Of a stretch of DNA of 64,000 nt, positions 46,087 through 57,730 are shown one piece after another. A program made the translations under genes and the position numbers. Source of the DNA: Lumnitzera littorea (Eukaryota > Streptophyta > Magnoliopsida > Myrtales > Combretaceae); the NCBI GenBank assembly GCA_024138015.1, contig JAMXBB010000009.1:43902965-43966964 (forward strand), written 5' to 3'. The notes beneath the pieces were generated by a model. The model made no database searches and was not told the DNA's origin. It saw only the letters and a program-made list of their open reading frames with translations. Position 1 is the stretch's first letter, and each line of letters begins with the position of its first letter.

Positions 46087-46740
46087 AGTTTGTGAGCTAA
46101 CCATAAAAAGAGTCCATAAGATTTAATTAGCCCTTGTTTGTTAAATTAAATAAAAATAATAATTGGGTTTTAGTTTTTCTTTTTAGTATTTAATTTTTTA
46201 TGTATATATTTATACTAATGTAAGCTTTAGTGATGCATGAAGAAAGAAAGAAAAGGAAGGAGGTAGATAAGGGGGGTTAACCCAATAGGCCTCTTAAGGG
46301 GATTTTGATTTTAATGTGTGTTTAGATGCGATCAAACCTTAATTGTCCTAGGAACCTAAGAGGAGAGCTATTGTTTAATTGTCGAGTAATTTAGTGTAAC
46401 TACTGCTCAAGGCCAAGTTGGCTAACCCAACTCAAGTTTCAAATGGACCAATGATCTATGTAAAGCCTTTTGAAACTTAAGGACTTTTTACAACCCATCC
46501 AATTGCATTCATGAGCCTGCATAAGTTGGCAAGTAAACCATATGCGGCAAGTCCATCAAAGTCAAAGGCTACAACATGATGAAATTTGAAGTGTCCATAT
46601 TATATTTTTGTTTTTCTTTTGAAAGCTTATAAAACAACAATGCACATTTTAATCTTTTTTGTAATTTCTTAAATTTTTTTCTTATAAAAGAAAAATGTGT
46701 AAATTTAGTTTTTCATTTTTTTATAGAAATTTTTACGACA
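46087..46740 (+). other. Leader of Ogre-like copy L, no gene seen
   Basis: About 650 bp between primer site and the first ORF. T-rich at 46150-46210 and 46590-46730. No domain seen. Confidence 0.6.
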
Positions 46741-48456
46741 ATGAAGAAGGAGATCTACATCAACAAGCCTAAAGACCCTAAGGATATGCTTAAAAGATGG
46801 TTCCCACTTTTTAGCTCTTAATAGGAAGACTACATCAAAACAAAGATTAGGCCCATTATGTCCCTAATAGAGATCTTTGTCAATTTCGTTTTTGTATGGG
46901 CCTTGGTTTACTTTTGGAATCAAGAACTTATGGCTTTTTGTTTTCGACCTCATTAGTTATGACCATTAATTAAAGAATATACCTAGTTATTGAAGGCCCC
47001 TACCAATACGAGTGAGATTTATGTCCCAAATCTTTAGTGATTTATTAGGAGTGAAAAAGAATGAAATAGACCGAGCCTTAAAATGAGTGTAATGAGGGAT
47101 ACCTTAAGTTATCTAATTGGTTGGATTGGTTTGTATGAAAGTCCAGATTCTAAGAGAAGCATGACATCTTTTGTGGGGCTATTAGGAATGGCAATGTAAT
47201 TGGTGCCATGTATATATTTTAGCAATATTTAAGACAGTCTTGTTTTTGGAAGGTGTATTTAGCATCCACTTCTAGGTTGCAAAGATAGTGGTCGATTTCT
47301 ATAAGGCAAACCATATGTCTTAACCCTTTTAGATGAACAAATTAGATCATTAAATCACCTCAAGACCAAAGGACATGGAAATATGAAGGCATCTCAAGCC
47401 TGCTTATGATTTGGCTTGTTAGCTAAATGGCAATCCAACAACTCAAGTTCTATAGGGGCTAATTTAGTATGAAAATCAACATAATCTCAACCTATATGAA
47501 GGTCGAGTTGGTAGAGGCTCCTATCTACTATTAGGTTAAGGTCCTTCAAAACTTCAATGCTAAAGACTTGGTGTATGTAGTTAGATGGTATGCTACTAAA
47601 GAGATAGCATTGAAGACTTGGTGTAGGTAGTTAGATTGTATGCTATTAAAGAGATGGTAAGGGGCAATAGGGATTATGAAGCGATTTTGCTTATTAGGAT
47701 GAATTGGTGTATAGGGTATTATCTAGTTAGTGTGATCTGATAAGCTAGGCCCATTTAGACTGTAGTCCATAGCCTTCATTAGATAAGGTAACTATGGGCT
47801 ATTATGACCAATGCCTTAAGATCGATGAAAAGGTATCTTGCCTACTTACCATTTGGAATTTGTCGAGTGAACGAGTTATGATCTCAACAATTTATCTAAA
47901 GGACATAGTAGAGAATGTTAGGAATTATCAGACTATAAAAGATTATGTCTACCAATACCTCAAGAAAGTGGGCTAGAAACAATTTAAGGCCGCTAATATG
48001 CTGCAACTAGCCCTAAAGAATCCGATCCCTAATATGGAAACTTACATGAAGCAAGTCTAGGCTTGAGTGGAAGTTATTTATGAAGATGCAAACCGGTCAG
48101 GGAAAATCTGGAAGGCTCTATACAAGATGGCAAGGTAGTAAGTTGAGACATTAAAGGACCAGTTAACAATAGGCCATGAGAGGATTTAAGAGTTAAAAGC
48201 ACTAATAGAGTCCAGCCCATCTATGAAGAAGAGAAGCAATGAAGCAGGATCCAACCAACCAACTAAGAGAATATCTATCAAACAGACCTTTAAGTTTAGA
48301 AGTTTTGAAATAAAGAATTATAATCAAACTCTATTATTTACAATCTTAATAAAAATAATATTTTTGCCACATTATAGATTACTTGCCAATATTAGTATCA
48401 GCATTTGCATGCCTTCATATTGCATTTTCTACTTCTTATCTTTGTTTACTTTCTAA
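46741..48456 (+). pseudogene. Upstream ORF (ORF1) of Ogre-like copy L
   Basis: One frame can be followed from ATG 46741 (MKKEIYINKPKDPKD) to about 48456, broken by stops. The N-terminal part reads IRPIMSLIEIFVNF, ALVYFWNQELMAFCF and a PTNTSEIY segment. This resembles the plant domain of the Ogre extra ORF (a W-D-x-x-L-x-x-F-x-F then L-P-T-x-E-E-Y pattern; DUF7745 family from memory). Open pieces are at 47794-47976 and 48223-48456. Near 48070-48210 it has a coiled-coil stretch (QVETLKDQLTIGHERI then ELKALIESS). The role of this ORF in Ogre elements is not known. It lies ahead of gag in the order expected for the lineage. Confidence 0.65.
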
Positions 48457-49110
48457 ATATTCATGTCTTTTTTAAAAATAAAATAAAATGAAATATGGGT
48501 AATAAAATTAAATTTACTTAGGTTCATAAATAATTATGTAAATATTTCCTTTCTCATGGTTGTCTTTTAATAAGTGACAAACACAAGAAAAAAACAAAGA
48601 GAAAATCAAAAGTCCTTCTTAAAGTAGAATTGACTAATCTAAGTTAACTATTCTGTCCTCCTTTAAATAAATAAGTCTCGTCTAAAAAAACGAAGTAAAA
48701 AAAATCAATAAAATATTGAAAAATTTGAAAGAAAAAGGAAATCAGATTTGTAAAGTGTCCTCGTATCACCAAAAAAAAAATTATAAATAATTTTCTCCTT
48801 TTTACTACATTATTTAGTCCTTTTTCTTATACAAGTTGTAAATAGATTTATGTAATACTTATTTACAAATAATCCCCTAGGGTTCTCAAGATTTCGATTT
48901 TTCTATAGTTCCCTTAATTAATCTTGATCCTGTAGATGTTCTTCCTATCTCATTCCTTTGTAAAATAATCAATTTACCAAGATAGCTACCTTGTAAACAT
49001 TTACTTGTCGGCTTTTAAAGTAACAGTTTATTAAAAAAAAAAAAGAGAGAGAGAAAAAGAAAATAGAAAAGGAAAAGAAAAAGAAATAGAGAGAGAAAAT
49101 TTGCTAACAT
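48457..49110 (+). other. Spacer between ORF1 and gag, no gene seen
   Basis: AT-rich with a purine-rich run (about 49030-49100) just before gag. No domain or clear splice site chosen. Confidence 0.6.
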
Positions 49111-50345
49111 GGTTGGGTTCTTGGCAAGAAGTAATCAACCTTGTTATTAGCCCATGGCTAGCAATAGTAATAATAACTCCAATAGCTTGACTACTCAAAG
49201 AATTACTTCTTTGGAATAACCAATGTCAAAATTGTATGACGCAATGGAAATTTTCAAGGTAGGCTAACATGATGAAGAAGTAAAAGAAATGAACTTAAGG
49301 CCTAAATAAGCAGTCAACAATAGGCCCATCTCTAGGGCTAACATGGGCCCTTATTTCAAAGATTTAAGGAAAGAGGTAGAAGACAAACATAAGTAAATTG
49401 GGAAAAAGTTAGCCCAACAAATCGTAGAAAAGTTAAAGTCCATTGATGGGCACAATGAATTTCAAATCATTGATTTGGTTACACCTAATACCAAAGTTTT
49501 TCTAGAGAAATTAAAAACACCAAAATTTGAGAAATATGATGGAATTAAATGTCCTAAGCTACATATCAGGCTATATGTACATAAAATGAGCATATATGCC
49601 CAAAACGACCAACTAATGGTCAAAACTTTCCAAGACAACTTAATAGGCCCTACACTAGCTTAATATGCCCAACTTGTTCTCAATCAAATGAATACATGGG
49701 AAAAGTTTACTAAGGCTTTCTGTAAGCAATATAAATTCAATGTTGAGTTAACCTCTTCAATTTAGGACTTAAGCAAGATGAGTAAGAGTAGTAGAAAGAC
49801 TCTCATAAAATATGCCCAAAGATTTTTGGGGGGTAGGTTGTGGTTGTGCATGGCAACTAAGGTAACTCCTTCTCTCCCAAAAAAGGAGTTAACATCTACA
49901 TTCATCGATACATTAGATGGACCGTATTATGGGCACATATTAAGTAGCATAATAGCTAGTTTTGCAAATATTGTGCTTGTTGGGAGCCGAATTGAAGAAG
50001 ATATAAGAATAGGGAAACTAATCGGAAAAAGGCTGGCTTCATTAGACTTTGAGGCAAATGTGAATACTATAATGCTAGAGTACACATTGAGCAAGAAAGG
50101 CCAAAAGATGCTTAGAAGAAAGTCTACTAAGATCCTTGTCCCATTATCCTAAGTTGTTGACATGTTTAAGAAGGATGATTTATTATATTAGAAAACATTA
50201 ATGCTAAGATACAAACCACAAAAGAATAACCTAGGTACACAATGTGAGTACCACATGGGATAATGGGGGCATTCTACTGTTAATTGCTAAGAGATGAAAA
50301 ACAAAATTCAAGACTGGATAAATGCAGTGGAAATTTAATTGGATT
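49111..50345 (+). pseudogene. gag of Ogre-like copy L
   Basis: ATG at 49111 (MVGFLARSNQ) is a plausible start. The capsid part is open at 49475-49663 and 49778-50152 in one frame: LKTPKFEKYDGIKCPKLH, HKMSIYAQNDQLMVKTF, TWEKFTKAFCKQYKFN, YAQRFLGGRL, LTSTFIDTLDGPYYGH and SRIEEDIRIGKL. This order matches the Ogre/Tat gag (F-E-K-Y-x-G-T/I-x-C-P, then W-x-x-L/F-x-x-A-F-x-x-Q-Y). The knuckle near 50241-50290 is CEYHMG-stop-WGHSTVNC, then MKNKIQDWI. Stops at Gln and Trp positions. Confidence 0.85.
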
Positions 50346-51780
50346 TCATTCAAGACCCTAGATACACTATTAATATGTTAAGTTCAGATGGAATAAACAT
50401 GGTTCAAAACATAGAGGAATTACCCATGCCTTCTGAGCGATTAAAGCAAGTCAGTTATCTTTGAGGAGTGAACTTTCTAGCCTAAGTCAAAGTTGAAGCA
50501 AAAAGACTAATGTTGCTTGGAGGCATTATGAGTGAAAAGGACATAGGGCAAAAGCATATTACTCAACCAAAAGTTGCATCCCATGAAGAAAGGCTTATGG
50601 CCTTAGAGGATAGAGTAACAATTCTGGGAGAAAGAATTGCTGAGTTGAAAATGGTCATGGACCTTACATTAAGGAGTTTCCAATCTCCAAATACTCCTAT
50701 TGAGAAGGCACTATGCCCATAAACATTGAATGAAGTATTGAGCCCTAGTAATGGACTAAGGGGGGAGAAACCATGGGTTAATCCACAAAACAAGAAAATG
50801 TTAGGATTCTAAGATATGAAGCCCTTAAACTTATAGGCCACAAAATTTTGATTCGAACATGCACTATGAATAACATGAACATTAAATGGGCCATTCCACT
50901 AAAAGTTGTTAGAGGTTGAAGAATAAGGTCCAAGACATCATTGATACTAAGAATATCCAACTGAGGCTATTAGAAGGGCCTATTTGCAATAGTGACCTTC
51001 CTTTAAGTCATGACGGGAATTCAAGCTAGTCATCTTCAACATGGGATATTAAAGGCTTACTACTACCATCTAATAAGTTGGCCTATCACTTGAAATAACC
51101 AAGCATATCTCCTAGAAGCTAGTTTAATGGAGTAAGTAGAAGAGAGGTAAGGGCGAAAGAAAGTCAATCCTTTGAATAAAGAGTGTAATGACAATTTGAA
51201 TAATAAGAAAAATATTTTTAAGGGGTAAATTTTGTATCTTAAGCTATCTATTTTACCACTTTTCAATTATTAACTTAAAGCAATAAGGGCATCTCATTGA
51301 TTAAAAAGGATTAGTATGAAAAGAGGTAAACAATGCCTTAAACACTAACCCTTAAAACACTTGAGAGAGGAGTGCCAATAATGTGGGGATTTGGACTCAT
51401 TCCTTGAAGGAGGTCCCTCTTAAATTTGATATAATAATCAAAATAATGCCAAACATTCATTTTCATCACCCTAAACACAATGTATCATTTGATAACCCCA
51501 TTAAGCCTTTTTAAGAAGTGGTTTTAAAATTAAACCCTTTTAAGAACTACCCTACACTGAGGCAATTAGGCTATGAGGGTCATTAATCAAGAGAAAAAAG
51601 GATAAGCTCATTTATGCTTACCCTAGTTGCACTAATCTATGAATAATCATTGCTATTGATAATACATTTCTTTAGAATTAACAAGAGCTTCAAATCTAGT
51701 CTTGCAAATTTTGAGATGTAAGCCATTTAAGAAGAAACAGTTAAACAAGCAAACATCATTATTCCATCAAAATCCTACAA
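50346..51780 (+). pseudogene. Gag-downstream remnant of Ogre-like copy L
   Basis: Text after the knuckle continues to about 51050: YTINMLSSDGINMVQNIEEL, then an open piece at 50510-50722 with a Leu/Glu-rich stretch (HEERLMALEDRVTILGERIA). This may be a C-terminal coiled coil of gag or a fragment of the region before protease. Beyond about 51050 no coding pattern is seen. No protease Asp-x-Gly or reverse-transcriptase motif found on either strand. Confidence 0.45.
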
Positions 51781-51999
51781 AAAAAGCCTAAAAGGAGACA
51801 AAGAAAGAGAAGGGAAAAGAAGGAAGCAAGAGAGGAAAAAGTTGAAGAGAGAATATCATGAAAAATGCAAAAGAAAAGAAAGGGCAAAAAAGAAAAAAGA
51901 AAGAAAAATGAAAGAACAAAAGAGAAAAATGGGCATCAAGGAAACTCAAGAGATAAGTTCAAAGTAAGCACCTTTCAAAGCCCAAATATGTCAAGAGAA

Positions 52000-52034
<35 letters not shown>

Positions 52035-52100
52035 ATAGAGAGAATTTTATTTTTCAAAATAAAGGGAAGAGAGAAGAAGAAGAAGCAAGGGGAGCAATCT
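51780..52100 (+). repeat. Purine-rich tract with (GA)n microsatellite
   Basis: Strongly A/G-biased over 300 bp, with an (AG) run at 51993-52040. The related copy M has a shorter Lys/Glu-rich stretch at the same relative place. Confidence 0.8.
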
Positions 52101-52289
52101 TCAAAAGACTTTTCAAAAGTTTAAGTTTATTCCAATCTAAATCCATTCAAGTAGTCCTAATGCCCAAGTCTTTGTACCTTTGAAGGTCCCATTTTCAAGA
52201 CCTTTACTCCCCTCATTAACCCTTTTTGTTAGTTTTGTCTTGTTGAAATCATGTAATCCCTTACTAAATCAATTTCAAAATTTTGTCAA

Positions 52290-52720
52290 ATTCCTTTAGA
52301 CCGCCTGCTTGGAGTGCTATCTTGCAGACTACTTACTCGATAAAGTGCTATCCTATTATATTTAGATCTTTTACTTAGTAGAGCATTACCTTAAAATTCC
52401 CAAGGATCGCCTACTCGATAAAGGGCTATCTTGTGGACTGCTTACTTGATGGAGCACTATTATGTGTTACTAGGATTGGTTGCTTAGTAGAGTGTTGTCT
52501 TATGGACTGCTTGCTCAGTAGAGCGCTATCTTATTTTCAAAAGTATCTAAACCACCTACTAAATGGAGCATTGTCCCCATTTTCCTAAGTCTCTAGATCG
52601 CCTACTGGATGGAGCATTGTCTCATCTTTACAAGTCTTTGGATCGCTCACTTGGTGTAGTATTATCCCATTTTCTAAAAGAATCTAAATCACTTGTTTGA
52701 TGGAGTGCTATCGTGTCAAC
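52290..52720 (+). repeat. Tandem repeats in the 3' region of Ogre-like copy L
   Basis: Eight to ten decayed units of about 35-50 bp with the cores GGATCGCCTACT, CGATGGAGCGCTAT and a T-rich spacer. The half-units match those of block 2 at 39240-39850 (GGATCGCTTGCT, GTTGGAGTGCTA). It precedes the polypurine region by about 150 bp, as in copy M. Confidence 0.75.
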
Positions 52721-52866
52721 TCGTTAAAGTGGCCCAATCCATAAGTAACTCAATTCATTTGTCAAATGTTATCATTAGGAATCTTTTTTAGTCTTTCTTC
52801 CTCCATAAGGACAAAAATGGAGTCTCATTTATTGTCTTTATGATAAAATTTTCACCAAACTTCATC

Positions 52867-52881
52867 ACAAAGAGGAATAAT
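52867..52881 (+). other. Polypurine tract of Ogre-like copy L
   Basis: ACAAAGAGGAATAAT before TGTAGACCC; interrupted by a few pyrimidines but at the expected place. Confidence 0.5.
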
Positions 52882-55336
52882 TGTAGACCCTCCATTTTTA
52901 CCTTCCTTAAGCCCATCTCTAATACCCTAATTTTCAGAAAAGGCCAAAATATGAAAAATACCAAAAAATTGAAAAAAAAAATGAAAAAGTACCAAAAAAT
53001 TTTAAAAAATAAGAAAAAAAACTAGAAAAATAAGAAAACCCAAAAATAAAAAAATTGAAAAATCATAAAAGTATTGTGTAGTAGTTCATTTAGGTCGGAT
53101 TGAGGTAAAAATAATTATACGCAATTTCACTGAGTTAGAGATCTTAGACCAAAAGTGGACATTTATTAAAAATCAATTTCCATGGTTTGGTTTGAACAAC
53201 TCTTTAAAATATTTTGAAAATTTGTATTTTAATGAGTTCATAGCCTCAAAATCATACCTCAATTAGAGTTAAAATGAACATTTTATGGTTATTGGAAATT
53301 TTAATTAAAAAGCCAAACACGAATAAAAAACAAAATCCTAATTTGGTCAAATAGAAAAAATTTTGAAAATCTTTTGAGCATATATCTGTTAGATGCCATC
53401 ATCAAAATGGATAGTGTGATTTGTCATGACAAAATAATTAACCAAGTTGTATTTCTAGTGTTTAAAAAATAAAAAATAAAAGAAGGGAAAATGAAAACAA
53501 AAAAAGTCAAAATGTCATCAAGAGAGTAAGGAAAAGAAAAAAAAAAGAGAGGAGGAAAATAAAAACAAAAGAACTAGAAAGATGAATGTGACACATTTCA
53601 CTATCCTAGTGGTGATATGTATGACCATCTGGAGATGCCACATAGCACTTGTTTTCGGGTGCCACATGGCACCACCATAAGCTGCAATGTAGCACCACAT
53701 GGCAGCCACAAAGGCACCATGTGGATGAACCATGTAGTAGACGCATGGTGCTAGGAGTTAAAGGTCTCCTTTCTTCTCCTTCCCTACACAAACAGATTTC
53801 GGAAATAGTAGGATGGGTTTTATTTTGGCAACTATCCTAAATTTTTATATCAAATTATGTGCATCATTTTGTTTAGTAAAAAAATTGAAAAAAATATGGA
53901 AACAAAAGCTTAGGAAGTTTTCTTTTCAAGAAAGTACATTTATTTGGATTATTGTTAAGAAAATTGAGAAAAACAAAAATAACAAATTTGGATGTTAAAT
54001 ATACACCCATTTATATCATCGTGAACAAAATAAGTAAATCTAAATAATTTTCTTACAATAATTTGAAATAAACCATTAGAAAATTAGAAACGACATCCCT
54101 CATGAGATATAGAACATTAATTCAACCAAATTTTCCATAAAATTGTGATGAATTTGAGCCAAAAGAGAAGAAATTCAAAAATGAAACCGAGTGCCATTTA
54201 CAAATGAAGATTGAATATTTCTCCTAAAAGGAAATTTCTTAGAGATGAATCACAACTCAAAACTATAAATTAACACCTCCTCTATGCATTCAAATCATCA
54301 CTTCCATTAGAAGTCAATTACAAATCCACAATATGCTAGTTTCTCTCTCTAGAAGCTTGTAAGTTAAAAACACATTCTCTCTCTTCAATTTCTCTCTCTA
54401 TAGAGAAAATCGATCTGAGAAGCTTTTTGGGAACATTCTATCCATGTTTATGAACAAAGCCCGTACTTTGATTTCATCCAATTTTGTGGGGATTTAATTC
54501 ATTTTGAGAAGAAAACTGAAAAAACTATTTTGAAGTTGTTGTGCATTAGGTAGTTCTATTCTAGAAAAATTGAAGGGTGAAAGCTCGACTTTTCTAGAAT
54601 TTGATTTAAGGCTTTGAAAGCTTGACGTCTTAGGAGTCTAATGCCACTGGATGCATCTTGAGAGCCCATCGAAAACAACTCGACCTAAATCGACCAATTT
54701 TCTTTCGTTGTGTAGGTAAGTTTTCAACTTATTCTTATGATTTTTAAGCTTGTTTATAAAAAAAAAAAAAAATTCCAGAAAAATAAAATAATTAATGTTG
54801 AGCACATTTTGATCTTGTTTTGATGTACTTTTATGAATCTAATATATTTGTGATAATCATTTTAAATATTACATGTTGATGTTGATGTTGGGTTTAATAA
54901 ATTAATTAGCATGTTGTTTAGTAGATTTTTAATAATAATATTATTTTAATTATTTTAGTGCTTTAATTAACTTGTTAGTATACTTTATTAATATATATTG
55001 CATGTTAGTGTAATAGTTAAATGTTTCGTGGTATGGTTGATTATGTTAATGGGATTTAATAATGGTGTTTTCAAATAAAGATGGGCTTCATTTTCCCAAT
55101 TTTTTTAATAAAATGCATTTCATAAAAAAAATAAATAAATTTCCTTTTTCCAAAAGTTAGGGATTTTTCTAGGATTTTTCCAAAAGAGGGACAAAAAACT
55201 TATTTTTCCTAAGTTAATAAAATTTAATGAACTTAAAGTGAAAAGAATTTTTCAAAAACAAAATAAATCAATAAACTAAAGTTTTATGAAATTAAGAACT
55301 ATGTGGGTTTGATCTTCCTTGCAAGTACGTTGTACT
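52882..55336 (+). repeat. 3' LTR of Ogre-like copy L, interrupted
   Basis: Starts TGTAGACCCTCC; partner of 43327 onward up to about the text aagttttatgaaattaagaac (55277). It is cut at 55336 by a minus-strand LTR of the A/B family. About 450 bp of the 5' LTR (about 45620-46062) have no partner inside the window. Confidence 0.8.
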
Positions 55337-56466
55337 TGTAAACCCCACAAAGTTAACCTTTTTTATATAATGTTGAACTCAAGTATCGTAGTTAATTTCT
55401 TAAAATAGAAGGTTACATGAATTTAAAAGCGAATTAATTTTAAATGCAAAACCTAACCTAAAATAAATGTCAGAAACCCTAATAAACGATTTAAAAATCT
55501 TAATCATGTAAAAAGACCCTAAACCCAATGTATGCATACTCATGAAAAATTGAACTAGAACTTAATAAAAACCCTAAACACTTAATCCTAAGATTATAAA
55601 ACCCTATAATTTGCCCTATTGTTAATAAAACCTTAATTCGATAAAATTACAATTAAATATATGAAATCGCTAACAAACAATTAGAGATAATTTTAAATAA
55701 TAATAATTGATTAATTCTAACCAATTAAATCAATAAATTAATTAATTACAAATGACTCCTAAACACCAACATGTAACGCCATGTACATGTGTGTATATTT
55801 AGTTTCTTTCCTTTTTAATGTAATATTATTGTTATTATTATTAATATTATTATTACATTAAATATTATGATATGTTATATATTACATATATGTATTTTGT
55901 TTAACTAAACATGCTATCTAAGTATTTTACTAAATTATCTAACTAAACCCTAATGTAACTACGTTAAAATATTTTCATTACATTAACCATTTTTTTTTCC
56001 AACTAAAGCCCCATCATTTTCCCTAGTCTAAGCCTTAAGATAAGGGGGAAAAAAAAAAAGAACTTATTCCCCAAAATACATCATCCTTCAACTAGCATCT
56101 CTTTTCCCCCAAAAGATTTCTTTTTTGATCAAATCCTTCTTTTACTTGCACTTTACACCCCATGCTGCCACCTCTCTTGTCCCATCTTTTCTCAACTTTT
56201 CTTCCACATTAACAATCTAAAAACACACTAACTAAGCCCTTAGTTTCCCTCAACTCAGGTCACCCCAACACTTCCCTAACAAAAATAAAAAATAAAAAAG
56301 AAAAAAAATCTACATTTCAAAATCAAATCCATCCTTAAAACTTGCAATTCACACCAACAAAGTGCAACAACTGGTCTCCATTTTTTATTTCTCATCTTTG
56401 CTCAAGCAAACATACATAAAAACACCCTTTAAGCTCTTCTTGTTGGACCAACACTTCCACCCCCTC
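55337..56466 (-). repeat. Minus-strand LTR of the long-LTR family (copy D), first part
   Basis: Begins tgtaaacccc, as does copy B at 4000 (tgtaaaccct). Further shared text includes gaactagaacttaat and aaaaccctaaac near 55550-55580 against gaactagaacttgat near 4210. Left flank gtact (55332-55336) is the expected target copy. The LTR is broken at 56466 by the element 56795-63304 and resumes at 63310. Confidence 0.7.
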
Positions 56467-56885
56467 TAATATGGATTCGTGGGTGAACATACGATCCCAA
56501 TATCACATGTAAATAAGGGATGTGTTTAGGCCGCGAGATGACTCGAAAAGTAAATGAGGGATGTGTTTTTATCACATACATAAAAACACCCTCTAGGCTC
56601 TTCTTGTTGGACCAACACTTCCATCCCCTCTAATATGGATTCGTGGGTGAACATACGATCCCAATATCACATGTAAATAAGGGATGTGTTTAGGCCGCGA
56701 GATGACTCGAAAAGTAAATGAGGGATGTGTTTTTATCACATACATAAAAACACCCTCTAGGCTCTTCTTGTTGGACCAACACTTCCATCCCCTCTAATAT
56801 GGATTCGTGGGTGAACATACGATCCCAATATCACATGTAAATAAGGGGCGTGTTTAGGCCACGAGATGACTCGAAAAGTAAATGA
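56410..56885. repeat. 164-bp tandem triplication across an insertion junction
   Basis: Units start at 56410, 56574 and 56738 (period 164; the last is 148 bp). Each holds about 57 bp of the host LTR copy D, the target pentamer ccctc, and about 100 bp of the LTR of the inserted element. The units differ at only a few bases, far less than the two LTRs of the element differ from each other. Confidence 0.9.
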
Positions 56886-57730
56886 TAGTCAAAGGTTAAG
56901 TAAGGGTTCTTATGCACTGAAGTTGGCTATAACTCACCAATACCTCACACGAGCTTAGCATGCACTTAATATGATGCACAAGTATAACTAGAGGTTACTC
57001 ATCACTAGTCTATGCTCAAAGGGTTAGATAAGAGTAGCTTGAAAGCAAGTAGCAAAATACTTAGCTCAAGAGAGCATGCCCGAAAAGTTCAATCTGATAA
57101 CTATTGCAACTACTACAATGTATAAGCATTTATATGACATAATTAGGGTAAATTCTAGGTGAGAGTAAATTACAAAAAAGATTCCTACTAGTAAAGGAAA
57201 AAGAGAATAATTTACAAGGGAATCAATGTAACAGTGCAAAAAGAATATCTGTTGATAGTAAAGATAGTACAGTTGTTAGAAAAGGATAGCATGTGTGTAA
57301 TTTTTCTCATTCTATAGTCTTAATAACACTACGAGCCAAGTAAAGGTCGGCCTTGATTAGGTCTAGTTGGCATCAACGATTCAGTAGCTCTAATTGTTGG
57401 GATTGGATAAGGCTTAGCTTAGGGGTGACTCACATTTAGGCTAGCCTTAGTATGGTTAACTCTAGGCAGTTGTCAGCTTGGCTTCAACAATGGTAAGGTT
57501 AATAATATTCTGATTTAATGCTAAGAATGTTGCATAATGGAGAGGTTATCTTGGTATGTCAGCTAGTCACCTAGGTAGCTTCTTGGTTGATGTAGGAAAC
57601 AAAGTAGCTCGGTAGGTCTAATCGGGGTAAGCACTGCTCCTTAGAGCTTAACTCACCTCAAACAACTCGACAAACCATCTGAGCGAGACTTTGGGTTCAA
57701 GAACGCATAATTAGTCCTTGATCTTTATCA
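56795..57730 (-). repeat. 3' LTR of the 56795-63304 element
   Basis: Plus-strand edges taatatgg and tttatca. In element orientation it starts TGATAAAGATCAAGG and takes in the last codons of the polyprotein. About 936 bp. Extra copies of its far edge lie at 56467 and 56631 in the tandem triplication. Confidence 0.85.

Larger units (their letters stand above)
43327..55336 (+). mobile_element. Ogre-like element without pol (copy L)
   Basis: 5' LTR (43327 to about 46062), arginine-tRNA-like primer site, an upstream ORF, gag with knuckle, then a purine-rich region, tandem repeats and 3' LTR from 52882. The 3' LTR is interrupted at 55336 by another LTR and the rest lies beyond the window or was lost. 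No protease, reverse transcriptase or integrase motif is found between gag and the 3' LTR. Ogre elements normally exceed 15 kb with pol, so this is an internal-deletion or non-autonomous derivative. Confidence 0.8.

Noticed and set aside
53518..53840. Open frames on both strands
   Set aside because: Same LTR region as 43926-44239, made open by short CCACATGGCACC-type repeats.
55510..55530. Telomere-like CCCTAAACCC text
   Set aside because: Single short matches (also near 4003 and 4180), no array.
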